A program made the translations under genes and the position numbers. A DNA stretch of 64,000 nucleotides from an uncultured Muribaculaceae bacterium (GTDB lineage Bacteria; Bacteroidota; Bacteroidia; Bacteroidales; Muribaculaceae), in contig CAJUKX010000008.1 in NCBI GenBank assembly GCA_910586975.1, forward strand, positions 32,671-96,670, in the 5' to 3' direction. A model generated the notes under the pieces. The model searched no databases, was not told where the DNA came from, and worked only from the letters and a program-made list of their open reading frames with translations. Positions 44,773 to 53,028 of the stretch are shown here, piece by piece (the first letter of the stretch is position 1; the number at the start of each line of letters is the position of its first letter).

Positions 44773-45549
44773 ATGAATCAAAATATCAAAATAAAAGGTA
44801 TAAATATAGCATATAACAAGGTTGGCTCAGGCCACCCTATGATTCTGATGCACGGGTGGGGCTGCGACAGCAGCGCGCTCAGATTGTTTGAACGAGTGGG
44901 TTCGGAGCATCACGAAGTATATAATATCGACTTACCGGGATTCGGCAAATCAGATGAACCTCCTACACCATGGGGTGTAAAGGAATACACAGAGATGCTT
45001 GAAGAATTTGTAAGGATTCTCGGAATAAACAATCCTGTTATACTCGGACATTCTTTCGGCGGACGTATAGCCATTCTATTTGCCTCGCGAAATAAGGTAT
45101 CGCGTCTGCTGCTTGTAGACGCTGCAGGTGTCAGACCTAAACGCACCCTATCCTATTATTATAAAATCTACAGCTACAAATTCGCCAAGTGGATTTACCC
45201 CAATCTGGTAGGCCGCAAACGCGCTGATGAGCTGATTGAAGAAATGCGTTCGCGCAGAGGGTCGTACGACTACGTAAATTGCTCACCGCAAATGCGCAAA
45301 GTAATGGTAAATGTGGTAAACAGCGACCTCAAAAGCGTAATGCCCAAAATCAAGGCTCCCACGCTGCTCATTTGGGGCGAGGAAGATACTGCCACTCCTA
45401 TGCGCGATGCCAAGATAATGCAAAAGCTTATACCAAATGCAGGGCTTGTTTCGTTCCCGGGTGCGGGACATTTCAGTTTCGTTGATAATCCTTACCAGTC
45501 AACAGCAGTAGTAAGGCGTTTCATATCGACATCCATAACTTCAGAATAA
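44773..45549 (+). CDS. Alpha/beta hydrolase linked to a MurF-like ligase
   Basis: This is a 258-residue cytoplasmic alpha/beta hydrolase. The catalytic triad is readable: Ser94 in GHSFGG, Asp205 in GEEDTATP and His233 in GAGHFSF; HGWGC (27-31) forms the oxyanion loop. A cap region with VRPKRTLSYYYKIYSYKFAKW follows the nucleophile strand, a pattern I associate with hydrolases found next to Mur-ligase genes in other gut bacteria. The MurF-like gene starts two bases after the stop codon. The substrate is unknown; an esterase or amidase acting on a cell-wall precursor is only an inference from context. Confidence 0.8.
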   Translation: MNQNIKIKGINIAYNKVGSGHPMILMHGWGCDSSALRLFERVGSEHHEVYNIDLPGFGKSDEPPTPWGVKEYTEMLEEFVRILGINNPVILGHSFGGRIAILFASRNKVSRLLLVDAAGVRPKRTLSYYYKIYSYKFAKWIYPNLVGRKRADELIEEMRSRRGSYDYVNCSPQMRKVMVNVVNSDLKSVMPKIKAPTLLIWGEEDTATPMRDAKIMQKLIPNAGLVSFPGAGHFSFVDNPYQSTAVVRRFISTSITSE

Positions 45550-45551
45550 TC

Positions 45552-47150
45552 ATGGCAATCAATATTATTTTTGCAATAATAGCTACACTAATCATGGCCT
45601 GCACGCTCGTTTATGAGCTTAAGCGCGACCTGATGATGTTTCAGCAGAATTCCTACCGTCCGTCAAGATACCGCACATGGCTGTCAGAATCAAAAGACAC
45701 CACTTCGATGTGGCGTCTTGCCGCGTTGGTTATTTTCTTTATATCCATCTCCTCTTTCACGCATCCGTACGCTACTGTTTTTCTGACCGTAGCTTTTGGA
45801 TTAATATGCACAGCGCATCTCAGAAAGCAGAAATACAAGAAACCCCTTGCATGGACAGCACGAGCCAAACGAATATACGCCGTGGCTTGTATACTTTCTG
45901 TGGCCATTGCCATAGCAGGGTGGTTCATTTCACCGGCCGGCTCATTTGTTTTTGAGAAAATCACAGCATTGGCCTCGGCACTGCTTGCCGCATATTGCGC
46001 CTCGCACATTATCATTATTGTGGCAAACTTCATCCTCAAGCCGGTTGAGGCCGCCATCACACGTCATTACTACAATGATGCCGCAAACATCCTTAAGGGA
46101 ATGAAAGACCTTAAAATCATTGGTATCACAGGCTCTTACGGCAAGACCAGCACCAAGCACTATCTGCACCGTATTCTGTCTGAAAAATATGACACTCTGA
46201 TGACCCCCGGAAGCTTCAATACCACCCTCGGAGTTGTCCGTACCATACGCGAATACCTTAAGCCTTACAACGAGATTTTCATCGTGGAGATGGGTGCCAA
46301 AAATATTGGCGATATTAAAGAAATATGCGACCTTGTACATCCGCACATGGGTATCATAACTGCTGTGGGCCCTCAACATCTCGAATCTTTCAAAACTATA
46401 GAGAATGTACAGGCCACAAAGTTTGAACTTGCCGATGCAATCCCTTCTGACGGCATTGCTATCATAAACAACGATTTCCCCAAAATAGCCGACCGAAAGG
46501 TTAATAACTGCGAGTGTCTGAGATATGCAATAAAAGCCGATGCTCCCTGGCGTGCTGAAAACATAAGCTATGGAGCCGACGGCACAAGTTTCACCGTCAA
46601 AGGACCTGAAGGTTATGAGCTTTCGCTGAAAACTCAACTGATGGGTGAAGCTAATGTCAGCGACCTGTTAGCCGCCATTGTATGCGCTGTAAACCTTGGA
46701 CTGGAAGACAAAGCTATTCAAGCAGCGGTTGCTTCAATCGAACCCGTAGAACACCGATTGTCTGTGAAACGCACGGCAGGCGGAATCACAATTCTTGACG
46801 ACGCTTTCAACTCCAATCCCGTTGGATCGCGCATGGCGCTGGAAGTTCTGGGTACTATGCGCACCGGCAAACGCATTGTAATAACTCCGGGTATGATAGA
46901 ACTTGGCACCGAACAGCATGAGCTTAACTTGCAGCTCGGTCAAACAATAGCCGAAAACGTTGACATCGCAATAGTGGTAGGTAACTACAACCGCGAGGCT
47001 ATTGCCGAGGGCATACGCATCAAGGGCTTCGCAGAAGATAAGCTGTATCTTGTAGACTCATTTGCCGAAGCTCAAAAAATCCTTGCCTCGATAGCGGCAA
47101 AAGGCGACACCGTTCTTTACGAAAACGATTTACCTGATACATTCAAGTAA
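45552..47150 (+). CDS. Membrane-anchored MurF-like Mur ligase
   Basis: This 532-residue protein joins an N-terminal membrane region of four or five hydrophobic segments (about 3-21, 54-69, 72-89, 107-126, 137-162) to a Mur ligase. The ligase part has the P-loop GSYGKTS (194-200), SFNTTLGVV, VEMGAKNIGDI, the middle-domain TAVGPQHLESF and the C-terminal domain motif DDAFNSNPVGSRMAL, all MurF-like. Ordinary MurF lacks the membrane part, and this window already has the normal MurF fused to alanine racemase. It is therefore likely an accessory ligase that adds a dipeptide or similar group to a precursor near the membrane. The exact substrate is unknown. Confidence 0.82.
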   Translation: MAINIIFAIIATLIMACTLVYELKRDLMMFQQNSYRPSRYRTWLSESKDTTSMWRLAALVIFFISISSFTHPYATVFLTVAFGLICTAHLRKQKYKKPLAWTARAKRIYAVACILSVAIAIAGWFISPAGSFVFEKITALASALLAAYCASHIIIIVANFILKPVEAAITRHYYNDAANILKGMKDLKIIGITGSYGKTSTKHYLHRILSEKYDTLMTPGSFNTTLGVVRTIREYLKPYNEIFIVEMGAKNIGDIKEICDLVHPHMGIITAVGPQHLESFKTIENVQATKFELADAIPSDGIAIINNDFPKIADRKVNNCECLRYAIKADAPWRAENISYGADGTSFTVKGPEGYELSLKTQLMGEANVSDLLAAIVCAVNLGLEDKAIQAAVASIEPVEHRLSVKRTAGGITILDDAFNSNPVGSRMALEVLGTMRTGKRIVITPGMIELGTEQHELNLQLGQTIAENVDIAIVVGNYNREAIAEGIRIKGFAEDKLYLVDSFAEAQKILASIAAKGDTVLYENDLPDTFK

Positions 47151-47203
47151 TAAACACTCGTATCTGTTAGATTTTAATAAAAGACAAATAAAATAATTTA
47201 GAA

Positions 47204-48364
47204 ATGAAAACTAAAATTGGAGTGTTTTTCGGTGGCCGTTCCACCGAGCATGAAATTTCTATAATTTCTGCCAATCAGGCCATCAATGCTTTCAATCCGG
47301 AAAAATACGAAATTATTCCAATTTACATCTCAAAAGAAGGCAAATGGTACACAGGCCGTGAACTGCTCACCCTGTCGAACTACCGCAACATACCCGAACT
47401 CCTGAAAAAGGTTACCGAGATTTACATGAAGCCAATATACGGAGACTTCAACATTTATAATGCAAAAAAGTCAATGTTTGGCAAAGAGATTTTTGACACT
47501 CTCGATCTTGCGATACCCGTACTTCACGGTACAAATATGGAAGACGGTCGTTTTGAAGGCCTACTTGAGACAATAGGTATTCCCTATGCAGGCTGCGACA
47601 CCCTTTCATCGGCAAACGGCATGGATAAAATCACCATGAAGATGATTCTCAGCGCCGATGGTATTCCTGTAGTTGATTATGTGTGGTTTACCGACCACAA
47701 GTGGGCCGCAGACCGCGATGCAATTATAGAAAAGATTGAGAAAAAGTTATCATATCCGGTAATTGTGAAGCCTGCCGACCTCGGTTCTTCCATCGGCATC
47801 GGCACTGCCCATGACCGAGAAGCTTTGATAGAAAAAATCAACAATGCCACACGCTTTGCCTCGCGCATCATTGTTGAACACATGGTCACCAATCTTCGCG
47901 AAATCAATTGCTCGGTTCTTGGCGATGTTGATGAATATCAGACCTCAGTCCTCGAAGAACCCATCAAAGCTGAAGAAATACTGAGCTACGGCGACAAATA
48001 TATGGCCGGTGGCATGCATGCCGCACAAAAGAGGATTCCGGCTGAGCTTTCAGATGATCTTGCCACAGAATGCTCACGCCTGGCCGGTGATACATTCAGC
48101 GTTCTCGGATGCCATGGGGTGAGTCGAGTTGACCTTATTATTGATGCTGACACAAATAAGGTTTATGTAAACGAAATCAACACCATACCCGGCTCTTTGA
48201 GCTATTACCTTTGGGAAGCCGGTGGTCTGTCATTCGAATCCTTAATGGACAAGCTTGTAAAACTCGCGCTTAAACGCCAGCGCTCGATGCAGAACAAAAC
48301 CCTTACCTTCGACCAGAATATCTTTGCTCTCGGAGGTGGTGTAAAAGGTGGTTTGAAAAAATAA
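47204..48364 (+). CDS. D-alanine--D-alanine ligase family protein
   Basis: This is an ATP-grasp ligase of 386 residues. FFGGRSTEHEISI (8-20), LHGTNMEDG, YAGCD, KPADLGSSIGI and NEINTIPGS (323-331) are Ddl motifs. The omega-loop region holds DKY (264-266), where D-Ala-D-Ala ligases have a Tyr and D-lactate ligases do not, so D-Ala as acceptor is favoured. It is longer than typical Ddl (about 310-365) and the usual HG(x)GEDG reads HGTNMEDG. It follows the MurF-like gene by 53 bases and is probably dedicated to it, though it could be the only Ddl of the genome. Confidence 0.85.
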   Translation: MKTKIGVFFGGRSTEHEISIISANQAINAFNPEKYEIIPIYISKEGKWYTGRELLTLSNYRNIPELLKKVTEIYMKPIYGDFNIYNAKKSMFGKEIFDTLDLAIPVLHGTNMEDGRFEGLLETIGIPYAGCDTLSSANGMDKITMKMILSADGIPVVDYVWFTDHKWAADRDAIIEKIEKKLSYPVIVKPADLGSSIGIGTAHDREALIEKINNATRFASRIIVEHMVTNLREINCSVLGDVDEYQTSVLEEPIKAEEILSYGDKYMAGGMHAAQKRIPAELSDDLATECSRLAGDTFSVLGCHGVSRVDLIIDADTNKVYVNEINTIPGSLSYYLWEAGGLSFESLMDKLVKLALKRQRSMQNKTLTFDQNIFALGGGVKGGLKK

Positions 48365-48377
48365 CACGCTCCCGTAT

Positions 48378-48420
48378 AACAATGCAGCCGCTGCGATTTT
48401 TTCGCAGCGGCTGCATTGTT
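48378..48420. terminator. 19-bp perfect hairpin between convergent ddl-type and DUF2582 genes
   Basis: AACAATGCAGCCGCTGCGA (48378-48396) pairs perfectly with 48402-48420 around a T5 loop. The T run is in the loop rather than after the stem, and only a weak AT stretch flanks it. Its place between two converging genes makes a two-way terminator or transcript-end stabiliser likely. Confidence 0.7.
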
Positions 48421-48438
48421 ATAAACTTCTATGGAAAT

Positions 48439-48684
48439 TTATTCCTGTACAAGAGAAACGATGAATTCTTTTTCGTCTTCATCATCCACATTGATTGCGA
48501 TCTTGCCTTCGCGGGCAAGCCAACCGAGTGCGGCGAATGTTTCTTTATCTTTGAGCTTTGTTACTTTCTTGAGTTGTTTGATACCCATGGCATCAGCAGC
48601 TGCAAGAGCCTGCCATATAAGACCGGCGTTTTTTCCTATAACTTCTACGTTCATAGTTGAAATTGTTATATTGTTGTTAGACAT
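48439..48684 (-). CDS. DUF2582 winged-helix protein
   Basis: This small protein of 81 residues (71 if it starts at the ATG at 48654) resembles the winged helix-turn-helix family DUF2582 (wHTH_10): MNVEVIGKNAGLIWQAL, then a helix pair with KKVTKLKDKETFAALGWLAREGKI and an acidic C-terminal strand. The fold suggests DNA or RNA binding, but no target is known. It stands alone, converging on the ligase gene and divergent from rsgA. The -7 box upstream fits either start; the shorter one matches the family better. Confidence 0.75.
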   Translation of the reverse strand: MSNNNITISTMNVEVIGKNAGLIWQALAAADAMGIKQLKKVTKLKDKETFAALGWLAREGKIAINVDDEDEKEFIVSLVQE

Positions 48685-48715
48685 AAGTAGGTTTACGCTA
48701 CATAATAATTTTTTG

Positions 48716-48723
48716 CAAATATA
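48716..48723 (-). promoter_or_regulatory. Probable -7 element of the DUF2582 gene
   Basis: TATATTTG on the minus strand, 31 bases upstream of the first ATG and 61 upstream of the second. No -33 match at the usual distance. Confidence 0.45.
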
Positions 48724-48856
48724 CGGATTTTCTCGTTATTTTATTACTATTAAAATAACAAAATTAACAAAAAATAGTTGCATTTTTTATAAACAGCTTT
48801 ATATCAGCATGATAAAAATTTTCACTTTGATTATATTTCTTCTATGAAAATTGTTG

Positions 48857-48864
48857 TATCTTTG
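48857..48864 (+). promoter_or_regulatory. Probable -7 element of rsgA
   Basis: TATCTTTG lies 33 bases before the rsgA start. A TTTG at 48826 is 27 bases away, too far to fit. The 213-base gap is otherwise AT-rich with nothing else recognisable. Confidence 0.55.
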
Positions 48865-48897
48865 TAATAAATTTCAAAAGAGACGATTAATATAACA

Positions 48898-49848
48898 ATG
48901 CAAGGCTTAGTAGTAAGAAATACAGGTTCAAATTATATAGTTGCCACTGACAACGACCCGTCGGTGGAAATTCCATGCAAAATAAAAGGAAACTTCAGGA
49001 TTAAGGGTATACGCACTACAAATCCGGTGGCAGTTGGCGACCATGTGACCATAGGTACTCCGGGACCCGATGGAGTGGCGTTTATCACCGCTATTTCACC
49101 TCGCAGAAATTATATAATCCGTCGTGCGAGCAATCTTTCTAAAGAGTCGCATATCATAGCGGCAAATGTCGACCTTGCCATGCTGGTGATTACAGTAGCC
49201 CACCCTACCACTTCCACTACTTTTATCGACCGGTTTCTGGCAACTGCCACAGCCTACAACATACCGGCGCTTTTAGTAATAAACAAAATTGATTTACTTA
49301 CCGAACCCGAAGACAATGAACTCCTCGAAGCCATAAAATATCTTTACACATCAATCGGCTATCAGGTAGCATTCGTTTCAGCCAAGACCGGGCAAGGCAT
49401 TGAGGAATTGCGTAAAATAATCAGCAACAAGATAGTTCTTGTTTCGGGCAACTCCGGTGTAGGCAAATCGACACTCATTAATGACCTCGTACCCGGACTC
49501 AATCTCAAGACTTCAGAAATTTCGGCAGTACACGATACCGGGGTTCATACTACCACTTTCAGTGAGCTTTTCAGACTGCCCGGCGACGATGGCGGAGCGA
49601 TTATTGACACTCCCGGAGTGAGAGGATTCGGAACTATTGACTTCGACAAATATGAGGTTGCCCATTATTTCCCCGAGCTTTTTGAAATTTCGAAAGATTG
49701 CAGGTTCAACAATTGCACACATACCCACGAACCCGGCTGTGCAGTATTAGAAGCTCTTGAAGAAAACCGTATAGCACAAAGCCGCTATGCCTCATATCTC
49801 TCGATTCTTGATGACGCACAAGACGAAAAATATCGTAAAGGCTATTAA
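48898..49848 (+). CDS. rsgA: Ribosome small subunit-dependent GTPase A
   Basis: RsgA (YjeQ) is a GTPase that checks late 30S subunit maturation. The 316 residues show the circularly permuted order: an OB-fold start, then NKID (129-132, G4), and only afterwards the P-loop GNSGVGKST (184-192) and DTPGVRGFG. The zinc finger CRFNNCTHTHEPGC is intact near the end. The gene is complete, single, and followed by a terminator shared with tnaA. Confidence 0.96.
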   Translation: MQGLVVRNTGSNYIVATDNDPSVEIPCKIKGNFRIKGIRTTNPVAVGDHVTIGTPGPDGVAFITAISPRRNYIIRRASNLSKESHIIAANVDLAMLVITVAHPTTSTTFIDRFLATATAYNIPALLVINKIDLLTEPEDNELLEAIKYLYTSIGYQVAFVSAKTGQGIEELRKIISNKIVLVSGNSGVGKSTLINDLVPGLNLKTSEISAVHDTGVHTTTFSELFRLPGDDGGAIIDTPGVRGFGTIDFDKYEVAHYFPELFEISKDCRFNNCTHTHEPGCAVLEALEENRIAQSRYASYLSILDDAQDEKYRKGY

Positions 49849-49862
49849 AGCCCTATTAACTA

Positions 49863-49907
49863 AAAAAACAGGAACACAGCTGTCAGTTGCTGCGTTCCTG
49901 TTTTTTT
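49863..49907. terminator. Bidirectional terminator between rsgA and tnaA
   Basis: A stem of about 17 pairs (AAAAAACAGGAAC... with ...GTTCCTGTTTTTT, one A-C mismatch) with T runs on both strands, between convergent genes. Confidence 0.88.
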
Positions 49908-49918
49908 ATTTCTGAAAA

Positions 49919-51295
49919 TTATTGGATTGGTTCGAGTTGAACGGTGAAATGACGCATGAGTTCAGTTTCCCAAACTATCTTATAACCGTGTGTTATGCTC
50001 TCACGACGATCGAAAACATTTTTCAGTGCCACAGCAATCACGTCCATGTGATTATTGGTGTATACACGGCGAGCAATGCACAGGCGCAGAAGATCCATAC
50101 CTCCGAAACGGTTTTCGCGTGTTACAGGGTCACGGTCGGCAAGTATGTATCCTATTTCACAGCCACGTACACCTGCTTCCTTATACAGCTCTATGGCAAG
50201 AGTCTGGGCAGGGAATTCTTCCTTGGGAACTTTTGTCAAAACAAGGCCGGCATCAACAAAGATTGCATGACCACCAACCGGACGCTGATAAGGAATACCG
50301 AATTCATCAAGACGCGAAGCAAGATACTGTACCTGACGTATACGGGTGTCGAGATTGTCAAACTCTGTATTTTCATCAAGGCCTACAGCCAGCGCAGCCA
50401 TATCGCGGCCATTCATACCGCCGTAGGTAAGATAGCCTTCAAAGGGGATGCAATACTTCTTGGCACCTTCATACCAATCCTCGTGGCGGGTGGCGATAAA
50501 TCCACCCATGTTAACGATACCGTCTTTCTTGGCCGACATTGTCATGCCGTCGGCGTATGAGAACATCTCGCGGGCGATTTCCTTTATAGTCTTGTCGGCA
50601 TAACCTTCTTCGCGGGTCTTTATGAAGTAGGCGTTCTCGGCAAAGCGAGCAGAGTCGAGAATCACACGTTTGCCATATTTATCAGCAACACGGCGTACTT
50701 CCTTGAGGTTTTCCATTGATACGGGCTGGCCGCCGGCGGTGTTGTTGGTAACAGTGACAACAATAAATGCTACCTTGTCGCCATTTTCGGCGAGCGCTTT
50801 TTCGAGTTTGGCTATATCGACATTACCCTTGAAAGGCAATTCGAGCTGGGTATTCTTTGCCTCGTCAATGGTGCAGTCGAGAGCGGTAGCTTTGCGGCTC
50901 TCGATGTGCCCCTTTGTAGTATCAAAGTGTGAGTTGCCCGGTACTATGTCGCCTTCTTTAACCAGATGCGAGAACAGCACATTCTCGGCAGCTCGGCCCT
51001 GGTGGGTGGGTATAACGTATTCAAAACCGGTGAGCCGGGTAATCACGTCTTTCAGTTCATAGAATGAGCGCGAACCGGCGTAGCTTTCATCACCCATCAT
51101 CAGGGCAGCCCATTGGCGATCGCTCATCGCTCCGGTGCCCGAGTCGGTCAAGCAATCTATATAAACCTGATCGGCAGGGAGTTGAAAGAGATTATAGTGA
51201 GCATCCTTTATCCATTGCTCACGTTCTTCACGGGTTGAAGTACGTATATGTTCAACCATTTTTATTTTCCAAGATTCAGCTATAGGTAGTTCCAT
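49919..51295 (-). CDS. tnaA: Tryptophanase
   Basis: Tryptophanase is a PLP enzyme that splits tryptophan into indole, pyruvate and ammonia. The 458-residue protein (start MELPIAESWK at 51295) has LTDSGTGAMS (49-58), THQGRAAEN, DSARFAENAYF (214 on) and the PLP lysine Lys256 in MSAKKDG. DSARF and the C-terminal part match tryptophanase rather than tyrosine phenol-lyase, which has DATR. A promoter box lies just upstream, inside a longer in-frame reading, so the short start is preferred. There is no tnaC-type leader or tnaB permease here. In gut bacteria this gene is the source of indole. Confidence 0.92.
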   Translation of the reverse strand: MELPIAESWKIKMVEHIRTSTREEREQWIKDAHYNLFQLPADQVYIDCLTDSGTGAMSDRQWAALMMGDESYAGSRSFYELKDVITRLTGFEYVIPTHQGRAAENVLFSHLVKEGDIVPGNSHFDTTKGHIESRKATALDCTIDEAKNTQLELPFKGNVDIAKLEKALAENGDKVAFIVVTVTNNTAGGQPVSMENLKEVRRVADKYGKRVILDSARFAENAYFIKTREEGYADKTIKEIAREMFSYADGMTMSAKKDGIVNMGGFIATRHEDWYEGAKKYCIPFEGYLTYGGMNGRDMAALAVGLDENTEFDNLDTRIRQVQYLASRLDEFGIPYQRPVGGHAIFVDAGLVLTKVPKEEFPAQTLAIELYKEAGVRGCEIGYILADRDPVTRENRFGGMDLLRLCIARRVYTNNHMDVIAVALKNVFDRRESITHGYKIVWETELMRHFTVQLEPIQ

Positions 51296-51321
51296 GGTAG
51301 TTGATTTTAATGATAAGTCCC

Positions 51322-51329
51322 CAAAATTA
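51322..51329 (-). promoter_or_regulatory. Probable -7 element of tnaA
   Basis: TAATTTTG on the minus strand, 26 bases upstream of the ATG. The -33 position reads TATG (19-base spacing), a weak match. The leader would be about 22 bases, too short for attenuation by a leader peptide. Confidence 0.6.
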
Positions 51330-51437
51330 ATCCATTTATTTAATTTCACATACATAAAAACATGTGTTATTAAGCATATTTCGTATTTTTAACAGATAAT
51401 TTTCTGATTTCCGCCCTCTATTTAATGATATTATTTG

Positions 51438-51469
51438 TTTGTTTTGTTAATACTTATTATGTAATTTTG
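51438..51469 (+). promoter_or_regulatory. Promoter of the nitroreductase gene
   Basis: TTTG at 51438-51441, 20 bases, TAATTTTG at 51462-51469, nine bases before the ATG at 51479. The leader would be only a few bases. It fixes the start at 51479. Confidence 0.72.
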
Positions 51470-51478
51470 CATTCATAT

Positions 51479-52276
51479 ATGAATATATTTGAAACCATAA
51501 GTCTGCGTCGCAGCGTCCGCAATTTTGACGGATGTGCGATTTCTGATTCTCAGGCAAAACAGATCAGACAGAGTATACAGCATGCTTCATCACCCTTTGG
51601 CGGGAATTATACTATAAAACTCGTAAATGTTGACGATGTTGATGAATTCAAACCCTCAACATACGGTGTAATAAAAGGAGCTAAATCTTATTTATTACTC
51701 GGTCTTGATGTGTCCGACGCGCGTTCGTGGCTATCGGGTGGTTATGCGCTTGAGCAGGTTGTGCTTGATATAACGGCCATGCAACTGGCCACGTGCTGGG
51801 TGTCAGGAACTTTCAGGAGCAGCTCATTTGAGCGTGTTGCCGACTTGCCACAGGGTCAAAAACTTATAGCGGTGATTCCTGTAGGAGTACCGGCACAACA
51901 AAAAAGCTTCATAGAAAAGCTGATGCGTACATTTGCCAAATGCGGTACCCGCAAGCCATTCTCCGACATGTTTTTCATGAACAACTTCTCGACACCTCTT
52001 CCCGATGACGGACAATTTGCAAAGCCGCTCGAAATGATGCGTTGGGCACCGTCGGCCGTAAATGCTCAGCCGTGGAGAGCCTTGGTTAAAGGCAATGAAG
52101 TTGATTTTTACTACACAGGCAGCGGCAATGCCAAAATTCTTGATATGGGAATAGGATTATGCCATTTTGCCCTCGCGTGCGATGCCCTCAATGTGACCGG
52201 AGCATACGTTAACAATGAGTTCCACGAGTCAGGCCCCGACGGGACCACTTATCTTATTTCGTTTATACAGGCATAA
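51479..52276 (+). CDS. Nitroreductase-family protein (TM1586-like)
   Basis: This 265-residue protein resembles the 'putative TM nitroreductase' family. The start MNIFETISLRRSVRNFDG is the usual nitroreductase N-terminus, with the RRSVRNF phosphate-binding arginines of FMN; the second half has MMRWAPSAVNAQPWRALV, a second nitroreductase-like strand. The protein thus looks like a two-half, possibly pseudo-dimeric, flavoprotein. Substrate unknown. It is divergent from tnaA across a 183-base gap. A terminator follows. Confidence 0.82.
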   Translation: MNIFETISLRRSVRNFDGCAISDSQAKQIRQSIQHASSPFGGNYTIKLVNVDDVDEFKPSTYGVIKGAKSYLLLGLDVSDARSWLSGGYALEQVVLDITAMQLATCWVSGTFRSSSFERVADLPQGQKLIAVIPVGVPAQQKSFIEKLMRTFAKCGTRKPFSDMFFMNNFSTPLPDDGQFAKPLEMMRWAPSAVNAQPWRALVKGNEVDFYYTGSGNAKILDMGIGLCHFALACDALNVTGAYVNNEFHESGPDGTTYLISFIQA

Positions 52277-52278
52277 AA

Positions 52279-52321
52279 AATCGGTACAGATTCAAGGATT
52301 AAGGAATCTGTACCGATTTTT
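52279..52321. terminator. Bidirectional terminator after the nitroreductase gene
   Basis: A perfect 15-bp stem (AATCGGTACAGATTC at 52279-52293 with 52304-52318), a ten-base loop, then T5 on the plus strand and a matching A run upstream. It lies between convergent genes. Confidence 0.88.
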
Positions 52322-52332
52322 GTATATTGGTT

Positions 52333-52905
52333 TTATTGAGGAAGAGCGTAGCTCAGTGTTTCTATGTAATAGCCTACTGTAAGTGTTGTATCAGCCGGAT
52401 TTACAGTTGCCATTGAGTCAAGGCGCGCCTTCATGCCAAGTGCTGAGTTTCCGCTGCGTACCTCGGCATCACAGTGGCCTTCAGCCACTTCTTTCTCGTA
52501 TTTGGCCACCATGGCATCAACCTCAGAACGAGTCACCACATTAGGTGTAACTATGCCCGATACGGTGAGTGTCTTTTCGGGACAAGAAGGATCAAAAGCT
52601 CCGCCTATTGCTTCGGTCGCCACACACATAAGCAGCGAGGGAGTAGCCGTTGTATCGGGGTTGGCAAGGAATGCTTTAGTGCCGCCGTGCTTGCACAGAT
52701 GGCTGCATACACCTTCAACCGTAACAGTATCACCGGCATATTCAGCAGGGTTTGCCAAAAGACGGTCTACTGTTATCGTGGGGAGTTCAGCAATACTCAG
52801 GCTGTCAGCATCAGTGTCGACGCTCTTGCCCGAGCCGCCACACGACATCAAACCGGCGCAAGCTGCTGTAAGCGCTCCGACGATGAGAAAATGAGATAAT
52901 TTCAT
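52333..52905 (-). CDS. Lipoprotein with a Cys/His motif
   Basis: This 190-residue lipoprotein has a lipobox GLMSC (Cys22). The mature part starts with a low-complexity linker, then TVDRLLANPAEYAGDTVTVEGVCSHLCKHGG (only part is a motif): an OB-fold-like strand pair leading to CSHLCKHGG, a Cys/His cluster that could bind a metal or act in redox. A second part (SGIVTPNVVTRSEVDAMV) reads like another beta strand and a helix. I do not know a characterised relative. It has its own promoter and is probably monocistronic. Confidence 0.72.
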   Translation of the reverse strand: MKLSHFLIVGALTAACAGLMSCGGSGKSVDTDADSLSIAELPTITVDRLLANPAEYAGDTVTVEGVCSHLCKHGGTKAFLANPDTTATPSLLMCVATEAIGGAFDPSCPEKTLTVSGIVTPNVVTRSEVDAMVAKYEKEVAEGHCDAEVRSGNSALGMKARLDSMATVNPADTTLTVGYYIETLSYALPQ

Positions 52906-52968
52906 AATAATATATTTTTTAAATGAGTAATATTTTCTAAAGAGTCAGCATAATAATCTGAATTTCTG

Positions 52969-52999
52969 CAAATTTACAAAAAAATCGCACATATTCAAT
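52969..52999 (-). promoter_or_regulatory. Promoter of the Cys/His lipoprotein gene
   Basis: On the minus strand ATTG (52999-52996), 19 bases, TAAATTTG (52976-52969). The -7 box is exact and the -33 has three of four bases. The leader would be about 60 bases. Confidence 0.6.
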
Positions 53000-53028
53000 A
53001 ATTACAGATTTTTTACGTTAATAAATAT

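Noticed and set aside
44773..48364. A vancomycin-resistance cluster (vanA/vanC type)
   Set aside because: No vanH, vanX, vanT, vanY or vanRS genes are nearby, and the Ddl-type ligase keeps DKY in the omega loop, which points to D-Ala rather than D-lactate. The hydrolase is an alpha/beta type, not a VanX metallopeptidase.
49919..51295. Tyrosine phenol-lyase instead of tryptophanase
   Set aside because: The segment reads DSARF rather than DATR, and the C-terminal part matches tryptophanase of Bacteroides better.
51296..51424. tnaC-type leader peptide before tnaA
   Set aside because: The predicted leader is only about 22 bases and no short frame with a critical Trp codon is seen downstream of the promoter.
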